Assembly (NCBI RefSeq): GCF_905475465.1
Contig: NC_062254.1
Coordinates: 578,001 to 642,000, forward strand
Reading direction: 5' to 3'
DNA: 64,000 bases
Origin: Pieris napi
Taxonomy: Eukaryota > Arthropoda > Insecta > Lepidoptera > Pieridae
Shown: positions 21,628 to 32,705 of the stretch, piece after piece
How the letters are laid out: each line of letters starts with the position of its first letter
Numbering within the stretch: the stretch's first letter is position 1
Program-made: the position numbers and the translations under genes
Notes under the pieces: generated by a model
The model's database searches: none
Told to the model about the DNA's origin: nothing
What the model saw: the letters and a program-made list of their open reading frames with translations, nothing else

Positions 21628-22867
21628 CTAAAACATAAATTGGAGTACTAGTGTCAAACTTAAATTACATGGACTTAGTGTAGTTTAGTGTAGTACTCGC
21701 ATAAATAAGTTATTTATAATACGAGTATGTTATTCACATATTAAATCTACACTTGACCTGTATTTTTTATGTTTTAATGTATGTTGGCCTATTTAAAAGT
21801 CGTAAATTTCACAAAAAATTGGCAATTGCAACATCCTACATTGGCAACTGCAGCACATTATTTTGTACGTAAATATCGTGACTCATAGGTAAAGTAAAAA
21901 ATAACAATAGGCTTATTTTATTAAGTCTTTTTATTGTGCAACAGTAGTTTAATAATATAATAGTAAGTGTTATGTCGAATTACATCAAATACCGTTAATA
22001 ATATGTCAAATGGAAGAGATGCCCACGATACAGGGTATCCTAGTGTAGCTAGAGCACTTTTCTTTTAACTATACATGTTTTTTTTAATAAGTATGATAAA
22101 GGTTTTCTTTATATCTTAATTAATTTAAACTACGCCGCTGCATTTTTAATTTGCCTTATTGATAGATAGATAATTATCGAAGGAACTCAACACAAACGAT
22201 TTTAAAGACATCTTTGTCTTGATCCATCAATCCCCAATAGGACTGTAGTCTCAAGAAAAGCCTCGATTCACGACCTTTAATTCTGATAATTGGAATATTT
22301 ATAGGATTTAATGGTATTAGAAAATTAAAGAGTTGTTAATCTTAAAAAATCATCGCAAATAAGTGTATAATATATTAGAGTTTGAGTTTTATATATATAC
22401 GTATATATAAAACTCAAACTCTAATACTGTAGAATACATTCTCGCAATTATGTTTTGCACTGACGAAAATGATGACGAAACTCATTAGCTAATTGGTTTT
22501 AAATATCAAATATAGATATATAAAGCCAAGTATCTAAAAAGTAGCAACGCTATTCAAAAAATAGCTTGTTCAATTTATAATAAAAATAGGAACTGTTTTT
22601 GTAGACGACGCCACCGCTCAATGCTAGCATAATGATGTTATTTTCATTTGTTTCTTGTGCACATTAATATTGTGAAATTTATACAAATAGACGTTATTAA
22701 TGAAAGCGGTGGTGGAGCCAAAAAACTCTCGTTGATAAATACAGATAAATTGTTGGCCATTAAATATATGGATTACAGAAAATCTCTAAATACTTTTTCG
22801 TATAAGAATCATTTTCACACGCTTAAAACTAATCCTTATTAATATTTAGAACGTATTTATACATAAA
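21628..22867. other. AT-rich DNA with one palindrome
   Basis: Apart from the palindrome at 22374-22425 nothing is recognised. The 64 aa frame at 22648 has no motif. Confidence 0.4.
22374..22425. repeat. 52 bp near-perfect palindrome
   Basis: Arms attagagtttgagttttata and tataaaactcaaactctaat are exact complements; the centre is an alternating AT/ACGT tract with a two-base asymmetry. Confidence 0.9.
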
Positions 22868-23090
22868 ATTGATTTTTACCTTTAATATTATTTATTAAAG
22901 TTCACAACATCATATATAATGCTATATCTACAGTATGTTACAAGCTATGTTTTCTAAAATACATGATAATTATTTCAAAAAAATTAATAGTAAAAATATT
23001 AATTCCAATTTTAGATTTTACTAGTATTTTTTTTGAAACATTTATCACAATAAAAATTACTAGTATAATAGTGGCTTAGGTATCAGATAG
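22868..23090 (-). repeat. Family D repeat, inverted relative to 23795-24040
   Basis: Plus strand shows the complement of the family D end: aaagttcacaacatcatata, gctatatctacagtatgtta. The other edge reads agtggcttaggtatcagata, which is matched in inverted form at about 23798 (tatctgatacctaatccact). Confidence 0.65.
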
Positions 23091-23289
23091 GTTGATAGCT
23101 TAAAATAGCCTTTAGCTTACAATTTGTGGAAATACAAATTATTATTTTAAGACGGTTTTATCGGAATCGTTTTGTTACTTGCACACACATTTATACTGAC
23201 TTATTAGGACTTCCATTGCACTTTAATTTAGATTAATTGTAAATTTAATTTGCATTAAGGATATGATGAAAATTTCCATAAATTGTAGA

Positions 23290-23445
23290 TTTAAAATGGT
23301 GACGAAGAGTTTATTACCAGTTCTTCTTGTCTACCCTTGATTGTATATCAATTTAGAACAATTTTCTTTTTAATCATTTTAGTAGAAGTTCATATGTGTA
23401 CCATTGATTACCCGTATGAATAAATAATACTTTGATTTTAATAAA
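23290..23445 (+). mobile_element. LINE family B 3'UTR fragment
   Basis: ttattaccagttcttcttgt, then gtagaagttcatatgtgtac and ccgtatgaataaataatact. The last part parallels the tail at 39150-39300 (acgttcataagtgtacctac) and ends with a polyadenylation-type aataaa. Confidence 0.55.
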
Positions 23446-23794
23446 CAACCAAATAAAACAAATTTCGTATAATTATTTCCTGAAAACACATCAAATCTCG
23501 CGCCGAATTTTCCTCGCTGACTTTATTTATAGGGGCACGCGCAGGAGATGAAAATTTAAGTGCTTATAATTTATAAAGTAACATAATATGACGTAACTTT
23601 GGCGTAATACTAACCTGGAATGGTTTTCCAAGAATTTCTTCATATTGCGATACGATTTGCAACCTTAGTTGCATCGGAATTAAGTTTATTTTAGCCTAAA
23701 TGTTTTAATACATTTCAAATAAATTATGCGAGTGTAAAAAGTAGTGTAATTTGAGCTTTTTCTTTAACCTTATTTTATATATATTGCATTGTTA

Positions 23795-24040
23795 AGTACT
23801 TATCTGATACCTAATCCACTATTTTACTAGTAATTAATTGCTTAACAATTAGCGAAAAATTTATAGTAAAAACTAAAATTGAAGTGTAATATTATTACTG
23901 AATTTTTATTATTTTTACTTTTTAAGTTTTTGTAGCATTTTTGCTAACCATAAATGTCATGTATTTTAGAAAATATACCTTGTAACATATACAGTAGATA
24001 TAGCATAATATATGATGAGGTAAACTTTGATAAATAAGTA
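23795..24040 (+). repeat. Family D repeat
   Basis: Ends ccttgtaacatatacagtag, atatagcataatatatgatg and ttgataaataagt, matching 12785-12945. Pairs with the inverted copy at 22868-23090 across about 700 bp. Confidence 0.65.
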
Positions 24041-24168
24041 ACTTCGGGATGTCAATTTTTAATAATTTCCAAGAAAAAACACTACTTCAAGAATATAAAC
24101 GAACGAACAGTGCTTTTGTAAACAATTTTTCGTATTTTATCTTTTATTGTTTAATTTATTCGAGCAAA

Positions 24169-24196
24169 TTCAGAAATCTGAGGCCCAGACCTACAA
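24169..24196 (+). mobile_element. Metulj-like SINE tail scrap
   Basis: attcagaaatctgaggccca then gacctac: only the tail motif. Confidence 0.55.
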
Positions 24197-25164
24197 ATGA
24201 TTAGTAATTTGATTAATTTATTCGAGAGAAAACTTCTAAATTAATGATATGGATATGTTTTGTATATAGTCATAGTGAAACAAATGAAAAATGCAAGCAG
24301 ACACTTAAGTTTGTACGCGAATGCATGTAATGTCTCAATTCAAATGCGTAGGGGAAAAAGAAAAAGTTACCTACGGTCAGCAAATTCATGAATTTTATGC
24401 ATATGGCGGTATCACTTCAAATGAGCTTCCGGTAGCTAAGATAAAAAGCGTGCTTTTGACTTTTGAAATAATAGTTATTTAAATCTGTGTCCATTTATCA
24501 GATTAGGGTAAAAACCCGACCTAGGCCTTCACCGGGGAAGGCGTGGATCTTTACTTTGTAATTCGCTCACTCCAGTGAGCTTCCGTCCGTCCTTCAGGCC
24601 CAAGACGATATTCTTTCGCCAGTCGCGGGAAAACGCTCATTCTGTAAATTCAAGCTGTAAAGGCGTTGGCCTTAGGGACGAGATGCAAATTAAAAAAATC
24701 TACATTCAACTTTGTCGTTTCCTGGCTATAATCAGTTTAAGTAATTAAAATAATGTTTAGATATTTGAATTCCATATGCTCAACTTAATTTTTAATCTTA
24801 ATGAAGATAAAATTTCAAAAGACAGTTTCGGACGTTACGAAATCAACTGAAATAATTTTCTCATAACGACGTGCGAAGAACGTGATAAATATATCCGTTT
24901 AGGTATTTATAACCATAAATAAGGATTCATTAATTAAAAATTCAAAGTTTGTTGAATTATTGTTAGTTCTAAACACGTTAAGTGCTAAATAGTGAAAATT
25001 TTGAACAGAGTGTCTCCCCTTTAATAGAGACTAAGTAGTGTTATTGAACATTTTCTCATGTTAAGTGATTAGTAAAGTAAGTTAGACTTAAATTACTTAT
25101 TTGTCTTAAGTTAGGCTGGATCGTAATGTTCTGTATCAGTGTATTTTTTTTTAAATGAGGTGAA
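24197..25164. other. Non-coding DNA with an unrecognised GC-richer patch
   Basis: About 24500-24690 (acctaggccttcaccgggga, gctcactccagtgagcttcc, gacgatattctttcgccagt) is GC-richer and contains the small palindrome ctcactccagtgag. It is repeat-like but matches nothing else in this window. The rest is AT-rich. Confidence 0.35.
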
Positions 25165-25455
25165 AATGCGCTGACGCAGGCCCGCGCCAAGGATGTCGAG
25201 CTTGACGCGGGGACTGTGGGGTTGGGTCTACACTCAAAGACCTCTGCTATTCATAGGGGTAACGAGACCCCACCCACTAAAACACCTCAGCCCTTCACAC
25301 GCCCTTGAGATGGGCCCTCGGGGTTCGCCAGGCATTCTACCCAAGGGACGGCTTAAAGCCGACATAGAGAGCTCAACCACGCGCAGGTCGTTGTTGAGCT
25401 TCTCAAGACCATGTATAGTAAGCCTATTCCGACATTGCACGGCTGGACTATAGAT
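25165..25455. repeat. GC-rich island, probably a retroelement fragment
   Basis: A 290 bp block (gcaggcccgcgccaaggatg, gggactgtggggttgggtct, agatgggccctcggggttcg) with open frames of 86 aa (plus) and 83 aa (minus). Neither frame shows a domain I can name. Sharp base-composition edges against AT-rich flanks suggest insertion; I cannot tell whether it is a LINE 5' region or something else. Confidence 0.4.
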
Positions 25456-25506
25456 AATAAAAATTATATTTTGTTTTCGAGTCAAATTGTTATAAGCGAA
25501 TGAAAG

Positions 25507-25576
25507 CTTAAATAACTATATTACAGTTCATTTTAATAAATTATTATTAAAATGAACTGTAATATAGTTATTTAAG
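25507..25576. repeat. Perfect 70 bp palindrome (33 bp arms, 4 bp loop)
   Basis: Arms begin cttaaataactatattacag and end ctgtaatatagttatttaag, exact complements around atta. It lies about 50 bp right of the GC-rich island. The arms have no mismatch, pointing to recent origin or gene conversion. Confidence 0.92.
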
Positions 25577-26280
25577 GAATCTATTAAGAACATCAGAATT
25601 CAGAAATTATTATTATTAATAATGCTGCATTAAAAGTACTGTGCATTGCATTTCATTAAAAGGGAAGTTTTTTGTACTCTATTATTTATGTACATATATT
25701 TTAGGTTCTTCCCTGTGTTAAAGTTTAAATGATTAAATGATTTTATAATTAGTATAAATCATTACATTAATAACGATAGTAAAATATCTATATTTAATAT
25801 TAATTTGTCACAAATTTATTTTCATCCACAGACTGATAGTGAAAAATAACGTCATAGTGACGTAACGACTTTCGCTTTCGTTGCGGACGCTACCTGCGCC
25901 CGCGCCGTCTCGTCTATTTCAGGCGCCCGCCCAGCCAAGTTTATTGACTCATGCCTACTGTACCCGGATTCTAACACTTTATATTTCTAATGCCCTTACT
26001 AAGCACTTTCCACTGAGGTTTATGATATTTTTATTATATCATAATACTTAACGGGAATGTATAGGTTGATCGTTCGAATAGCCGCCATTAAAATTCGAAA
26101 AGTTTAATAGGCTTGGCCTATAAAAAGACAAAACTTATTATAGACTATATGACTGATATTAATCAGAAATTATTTCCACTCTAAGTACTAGTAAATTAAT
26201 GAGCTTAAGGGACGCCCAAATAAGGCAGACATCCCAACCCATAGACATCCTTTCTTAGTGGCCGGCCTTTGAGGGAGCAC
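25577..26280. other. AT-rich DNA with a CpG-rich patch and a family L-like scrap
   Basis: About 25848-25970 is CpG-rich (gtgacgtaacgactttcgct, cctgcgcccgcgccgtctcg) and matches no repeat I know. At about 26228-26280, cccatagacatcctttctta then gtggccggcctttgaggg resembles a relative of family L. Confidence 0.35.
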
Positions 26281-26400
26281 TATTTATTTATTTAAATTAT
26301 ACAAGAATACACTTAGACATTATACAAAGCCAAAACAGATTACACAAACAAAATATATAAAACAGAAAACAAGAATAACAATAATGCAAAGGTATGATTT
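26281..26400 (-). mobile_element. LINE family A 3'UTR fragment
   Basis: Complement of the family A tail: acttagacattatacaaagc then caaaacagattacacaaaca. Confidence 0.65.
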
Positions 26401-26819
26401 TGTTACACGAATATAAATATACTTTCTGTTCTAAGAAAATCTTTTGCATAGTTCGATTTTGAACTAAAGTAATGTGGGTTGGAAAAGTGATTTTATTTTT
26501 TAATTTAATAATTATATTGAAAATAAATTTAATAACGTAAATAAAATTAATTAAAGCTCACTTCTAGAAAAATTGAATTTCCATGTCTTCCATGTGAAAA
26601 ATTGATCCTACAAGACTCGTAATCGTGCTTTGTTTCACGTTCCTCACATCAACACCAACTATCCAAAAGACTCAGTCTCAGACATACAACGCACACTATT
26701 TACGCCATGACTTATTTAAGCTGTCGCGGAATATGCTTAAAAAAGAGTATTAAGAATATATATATCAGCACACCCCGCATACACAACCTTCCCTTTCACA
26801 CCATCACACATTTTTTTAG

Positions 26820-26945
26820 CCTTTTTGTATATACATTATACATATTATGAATTTCATCTTTGGCTATTTGTTTAGTATAATTGTTTTTTGTTATATATAA
26901 TTTATGTTAGCTGTAGCATTACGAAATAAATAAATACAGTTTAAT
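26820..26945 (+). repeat. Possible diverged LINE 3'UTR
   Basis: ttatgttagctgtagcatta then cgaaataaataaatac resembles the end of family A (gctgtaagattac..aataaat). The upstream match is weak. Confidence 0.35.
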
Positions 26946-27034
26946 AAACATTTATGAGTTATTATTTGACTTCTAAGGATAGATGTAAAATTATTTTCAA
27001 ATTTACGTTTGTAACTGAATTTAATTTTTACTAA
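26946..27034. other. Short AT-rich spacer
   Basis: Nothing recognised between the LINE-like tail and the Helitron; the same holds for 26401-26819. Confidence 0.35.
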
Positions 27035-27230
27035 TCTATACCATTTTTTTAAAGAGGAATGATGTATGTAATTATGTTTGTAACCAATTGGCTCAAAAAG
27101 TACTGGACCGATTTTAAAAATTCTTTCACCATTTGAATGCTACATTATCACTGATATATATATATTAAAGAACATATCAATAATTGTTTAAAAAATAAAT
27201 GTCCACCCGTGCGAAGGGACGGGGCTCTAG
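27035..27230 (+). mobile_element. Non-autonomous Helitron, 196 bp
   Basis: Starts TC after A at 27034 (TCTATACCATTT), contains gtactggaccgattttaaaa and attctttcaccatttgaatg shared with the Helitron at 54613, and ends gaagggacggggctCTAG before T at 27231. An inner cccgtgcgaagggacggg can pair near the 3' end. Confidence 0.8.
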
Positions 27231-28288
27231 TAAAAAATACGTGTTTTTAAATAAATTACGTCGTATTTTAAGTATTACACGCTACAAAGTACGCTTGCTC
27301 CTTCGCTAGATTGGTATTATGTTAACGGTTACTATATTGTAAACTATCCGTTTTCGATTTCCTTTTTAAGATATATTATATACAGAATAAATATTCTATG
27401 ACATTATTAAGACAAACGAAGCTACGGGGACGGCTAGTCTAAAGTACCGTATCATGACGTCACGACCTTTAATCGTCAGTGGCATATGCACTGAACAGCT
27501 GTCGGCGCACGAGTCGACGCATCAACCTTTTTTAAACGAGTGCCCTTGATAAGCAATTTACGTTAAGTTAAACATATATAAAAAGTATCGCCTATCGGCT
27601 TTGTATATCAATATCAGTTACAAAATATGAAGAATTTTATTTTACCAGGATTCGATCGGTGTACCAACTAAACACAGTACAAGTTTCTATCATTTACGTG
27701 TATATTGATTACTAGATGATTCCTGCGCTGGGATCCGTGGACCCCATAAAGGCGTGTTATCATTCAGTTGCGGAGTTATTTTATAACTACGATATCCTAA
27801 GATTCAATTAAAAATTATAGGCAAAATTAAATACTTGTGCTTATATCGTATTGTATGAGCAATCTCTTCAGCTTTATATTCGTTATAAAGAAATTTAGAC
27901 AAGTGTTTAAACTACAAATAGCTATTGAATATTTTGTCCTTATCACTCTTATGTATGACACATACATACAAACATTAAACGTTGTAAAACTTACGTAAAA
28001 TGTAGACTAATGTAGCAGATTTTGATATTTATAAAGAACAACCATGAATTCAGTTAACTTGTGTCCGATGAAGTACATTACTTAAATGAATCCAGATAAA
28101 AATTTCTTATTCCGTTTTTTTATCACACTGTCTATTAAGTTGCGTTATTGAGGACATATTTTTTTCTATCTATTCTACAAAATGAGAGCCATTGAGCCCT
28201 GCTTTTGAGAAAAAATTGTTATAAAACCCAAAAATTAAGAGATTTCTTTACACTGAACAGCGGAAAAGTGAGAATGTGAAATAAGACA
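27231..28288. other. Unrecognised DNA
   Basis: A slightly CpG-rich patch at about 27450-27530 (atcatgacgtcacgaccttt, ctgtcggcgcacgagtcgac) has no identity. No gene seen. Confidence 0.35.
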
Positions 28289-28470
28289 AACGGGCAGGAG
28301 GATCACTTGATGTTAAGTGAAACCACCGCCCATAGACACTCACATTGCCATTGCTCGCAAGTGCGTTGCCGGCCTTTTAAGAATTGGTACGCTCTTTTCA
28401 AGGACCCTAAGTCAAATTGTTTCGGAAATACTCTAGTGGGCAGCTGGTTCCACATAGTGGTAGTTGTTTG
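28289..28470 (+). repeat. Family L repeat
   Basis: caaacgggcaggaggatcac, gcaagtgcgttgccggcctt, attggtacgctcttttcaag, gtgggcagctggttccacat. Open frames of 66 aa on both strands at 28303-28507 are repeat-derived. Confidence 0.85.
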
Positions 28471-29100
28471 GTCAACTCTAGTCCAATCACGTGTACACAC
28501 CACGTAGACCGATCACAATTCAACGAAACGTGAAACAGTTTTGTAAAAAATCTGTCTACTTGTGATTAATGGGGTTTGTGTTATACGTTATGCTTGACAT
28601 ACTAAAGCGATTCCGATGAATTGCACTTGCTTCTTACGAAGTTATCTCTCCGCCAAGGTTAACCAACTCATTAACTATTTGACACCTGGCACTCGCATGT
28701 AATCATTAATTAATTGGCTTTGCGTCTCTATAATAGTAAATAAAAAATAATTGTGCCTTTGTCCACACACTAAAACGGTTAAATCGGATGGGACTTTTCT
28801 CATGACACTACAATTAAGATAGTAGAAATACCACCACGTTTGGTTGTTTGACGTCAAACTAATTATGTGATATTATTTGATTAAGTGAAATAAGAATTTT
28901 TATTTTCGACTGTCTATGGAATTACTGGACTTTTGAGTATAGTGGGAATATCGGTTAATGGATAATTAATTTTAAAATTGCATGAACAAATAAAACAAAA
29001 GTGCAATAGATATAAATCATTTCCTATATATTTTTTATTATTATGCAATTTTTATTGTATAAGGATAAATAATATTTTATTGCTATTTCTTATATTTACA
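28471..29100. other. Unrecognised AT-rich DNA
   Basis: No gene or repeat family recognised. Confidence 0.35.
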
Positions 29101-29361
29101 AGCAGTTATTGTCTAGTGGCTTCAGCATGCGCCTCTCATCGCTTAGGTCGTAGGTTCTATCCTCGGTTGTGCACCTTTTAGTGCTTTCTGTCTGTGTACA
29201 TTTAACATTCCCTCGAACGGTGAAGGAAAACATCGTGAGAAAACCGGCTTGCCTTAGACCCAAAAAGTCGACGGCGTGTGTCAGGAGGCTGATCACCTAC
29301 TTGCCTATTAGATTGACAAATGGCCATGAAACAGATACAGAAGCGCTGTAGCGCCACTGGT
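29101..29361 (+). mobile_element. Metulj-like SINE, tail partly deleted
   Basis: Head ttgtctagtggcttcagcat and gtcgtaggttctatcctcgg; body intact through ttgcctattagattgacaaa; about 30 bp of the tail are missing between gaaacagatacagaa and gcgctgtagcgccactgg. Confidence 0.85.
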
Positions 29362-29732
29362 TTTTTAAATTTTTTTATATTCATGATCCTTCAATGTTTA
29401 CGGTAAATCTACACTTTTGTGTTTACAAAAGAAACCAATGGATAGTAACATTAAAAAAAGAGCGACGTGTATAAAATATTATCTACTTGCCTATCAATCG
29501 GACGCAAAAATGTGTCTTTCCTGTCTGGTACTATTAATAAATATATTGGATACGTCTATATAAAAGTAAAAACAGATAGTAGATCATAGTCCAACCGGCA
29601 CTGAAATATAATATTTATAGTGCAGTTAATTTTTCATACAGTCAATGTACATGTCGCATAAGAAAGCGGTTCTTAATACCAAAAAACGCTAACACATATA
29701 TTACTGGTTGCTGATATAAGAAATCAAACCTA

Positions 29733-29850
29733 CTATTATATGTTTTTACTAGTAAAAACTAAAATTGAAGGTGTAATATTTTATTGTATTTTTTTGTTAA
29801 TGTCCACCGTAATTAATAAATAATACTATGTATGGTGTACTTTAATAAAT
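29733..29850 (+). repeat. Family D repeat, short copy
   Basis: tttttactagtaaaaactaa, aattgaaggtgtaatatttt match 23850-23900; the conserved 3' end is altered (tatggtgtactttaataaat). Confidence 0.5.
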
Positions 29851-30682
29851 AGATATATAAAAATATCAGGCAAATAAATCCACAGCACGTAGTTACCTAT
29901 TAATTATTCCTCCATAAGATTAATTAATTACATAAAACCGCACAATTAGCTATGTCAAAACAGTATGCAAATGTCAAAAAATAATTAAAAAACAGATAAA
30001 GTATGTCATAATATATTCTACGTTAGTATATCAAAACTATATCTACTATCTACTACTATAATCTAAGAACTCCCCCGCAATAAAACATCAGTTAAAGATT
30101 GTTAATGAATAAATAATTTCAGTTACAACTAGAATCTATTACGATGTTAATTATAATAAACAAGACATTTGACATAGAATTTTTAAAGTTTATGCTCTAT
30201 ATTAAGTACATTTTGTAAAGAACATCACTTGTTAACGACTGCCTTTATCCAAGAAGCTTTTTACCGACTTTTAAAATCCTGCATGTTCACAATTGTATCG
30301 TAATTACAAGTATTTGAAAGAAACTCGGCGTACAAGTGCGAATAAGCCAATCGGTAAGTGTAAGAATCTGTCGCTCACTAACGTAAACAGATCCTAAGTA
30401 AGTTAATTAGTGCTAACAACCGGTGTGAGCTTTTTGTTATCCATTGTTATTGTACACACTCCACGGTTCCCACGTACGTAAAACATTAAATATATTAATG
30501 TTAATCATATTTTTTATTAAAATCACAACGGCCAAACGCAAGGCTGTATTTTATGAAATTCTAATAACACTTGAACTGAACAATTGCCTTAATAATCCGC
30601 CTTGAAACCGTATAATAAAACTAGTAAGCAAATTATAATTAATTGCAATTGAATTATTTGAAAAGAACATAACTTACACCTA
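29851..30682. other. Unrecognised AT-rich DNA
   Basis: No gene or repeat family recognised. Confidence 0.35.
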
Positions 30683-30790
30683 ATTAAAGAGGCTGTATAG
30701 TTAAAAGACAAAGTGCATTAGCCCCGACACTAGGATTCCCTGTTTGTGGGCAGCTAGTCTTTTCCACTTTTCCATTTGACATATTTGTGA
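30683..30790 (-). repeat. Repeat family E
   Basis: acactaggattccctgtttg then tgggcagctagtctttt parallels 53080-53120 (gagctaggattccctgcgtc, gtgggcagccattctctta). At 53 kb an upstream aacttTATTaataaa on the plus strand suggests a minus-strand retroelement tail. Confidence 0.45.
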
Positions 30791-32394
30791 TTATACGTAC
30801 ATACTTGACGTAATAATTTTAACATAACACTTACAATTTTATAATTAAATTGTTGCACAAGAAGAATACTTTCTACTACTCAAATATTTCAGCAAAGGAC
30901 AAGTACTTGGAAGTTTGGAATAGATAGTGAAAATTTTTGTTTTAAAAGTGGTTTAATAAAATGGAGACTCTTTCATTAAGATGAAAAAGAAAATTTTTCG
31001 TTTGTCATATTGTCTGTTAGTGTGTCAAAACTTATAATCTAAGAACTCCATATTTATGATGAGAAGTTGCATAGGTACGTTAAGAAACATATAGACATAT
31101 TCGTTTTTTGTTTACAAGTACGCTATTATATAAAATCTATTTCCTTTCTTCATATGACACTTTGAGTGCTTTGTCAGAGACTACCACATCTAGCTGACAG
31201 AAACTGTTGATAGTGTATTGATATGTTTTGTTTATATCCAATTAAGAGATTTACACTTTATAATCGGAGGGTCCAAAAACTAACAACAACACTCTCAAAT
31301 ACAGTGTATTATACGCACACACATTCAGGCATCTATAAGGTCCTATACGATTTTTGTTTAATTAGTTGTAATACTTTTTCTTACAAAAACATGTTTTAAA
31401 CATGCACCATCTACCATGAAATAATTGTAATCTAGTTCCCACAACAGTGACTCCCTAGTGGACGAGCGATAGAAGAATTTTGTCACAATCTATTTCTGTC
31501 ATGAATAAAGTTTTTTGTTTATTTATATTTATTTAGAATTTGCAGGCTTCTTTGTTACTATTTCACATATCTACAGTGTTGTCTTAACGAAGGAAAACAC
31601 GATCTAGCGACTTTATGATGTCAACTTTTTTCATAATTCTCCACAAATGTAGAGTAATATTTGAGTAGTGCCGATAGTGAGCCAGTGGAGATAGGTCAAG
31701 GGCGAAAATATTGTTGCCAACAACATACGAGTTTGAAAATAACGTAACGCGAAAAATTATGTAAATTGTACCAGGATTGCATCAATCGTTTGGAGTTATG
31801 TATCGGGGAGTGTCATAAGGCCAATGTATCAGCCTGAGCCATCAAATCAAAATTAAGACTGTAGCAACAGCTTCTTCAAGAGATAACGTCGTCAATTCTA
31901 AAGGAGCAAAATATATTTTCAGCGTATATATTAAGTCGAACTTTACTGAATAGTATTTTCATTATCTTAGTAACTTAGTAAGTAAAAAAAGTAACTTTAC
32001 TAACGTAATTTTACAGCACGCCGCGTTTCTACGGCCTAATATGCCTCAATTCTTAGTTAAAAACCCATTCACAAACGTTAAAAATTCTCTAATAATTACA
32101 TGAATTACGTTACTATAATTTGGCATAGGCAAATGAAAACTCAAAGAGTATTTCAAATACGATAATAAAATAATTCCTGACACAGGTGTAATCGCTATAA
32201 AGCCATTAGATATGAAATACGTGTTGTATAATGTATAACGAATTACGATTGTAATGTAAGACAGACGGCTCGGCGCGCGCGCACTCTCCGGAACCAATTA
32301 AGATAACATGTCTCAATGTCATTCATATTTTGCATGTTTTAAAATATGTTTTTAGGGCTAATATTATATGATTAATATTTAACTGCTGCCTCTG
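30791..32394. other. Unrecognised DNA
   Basis: No recognisable gene or repeat. The 83 aa minus-strand frame at 32046-32297 has no motif. Confidence 0.35.
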
Positions 32395-32705
32395 TTCCAA
32401 TTATATAATATTATCTATGTAATTCACCAATGTTTCGTCTAGCTAACTATAACACAAATTATGAAGATATTGACATTTTCCACCTTCCCAAAGAGGATGT
32501 GATGAAATATTTTAAGAATAGACTTTGGCTTTATTAAGCATTAGTAACAATTTAGTTTTAAAACATTAAGTTGTAGTTTGTTTAATGTTTAATTTTAGTT
32601 TTCTTTTTTTATCTATTAATGTATCTACTTATATTTTCTGTTTAATTTATTTTGTAATATGGATATGTGAAGCTGTAAGATTACGTATAAATAAATAGTA
32701 TTTTA
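32395..32705 (+). pseudogene. C-terminal remnant and 3'UTR of LINE family A
   Basis: The plus strand has an open frame 32409-32537 ending CNSPMFRLANYNTNYEDIDI then FHLPKEDVMKYFKNRLWLY and a stop. The copy at 61553-61648 reads YYEDIDIFHPTKEDVRKYLK in the same place. Agreement at protein level in two independently decayed copies shows that this is the true end of an element ORF. It is followed by the family A 3'UTR, ending gctgtaagattacgtataaa. The clade of this LINE is not determined; the reverse-transcriptase core is missing because the copy is 5'-truncated just upstream of 32409, where a stop appears. Confidence 0.65.

Noticed and set aside
28303..28507. Two 66 aa frames on opposite strands
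   Set aside because: They translate repeat family L (the string NWYAL-FKDPKSN recurs with each copy) and are not genes.
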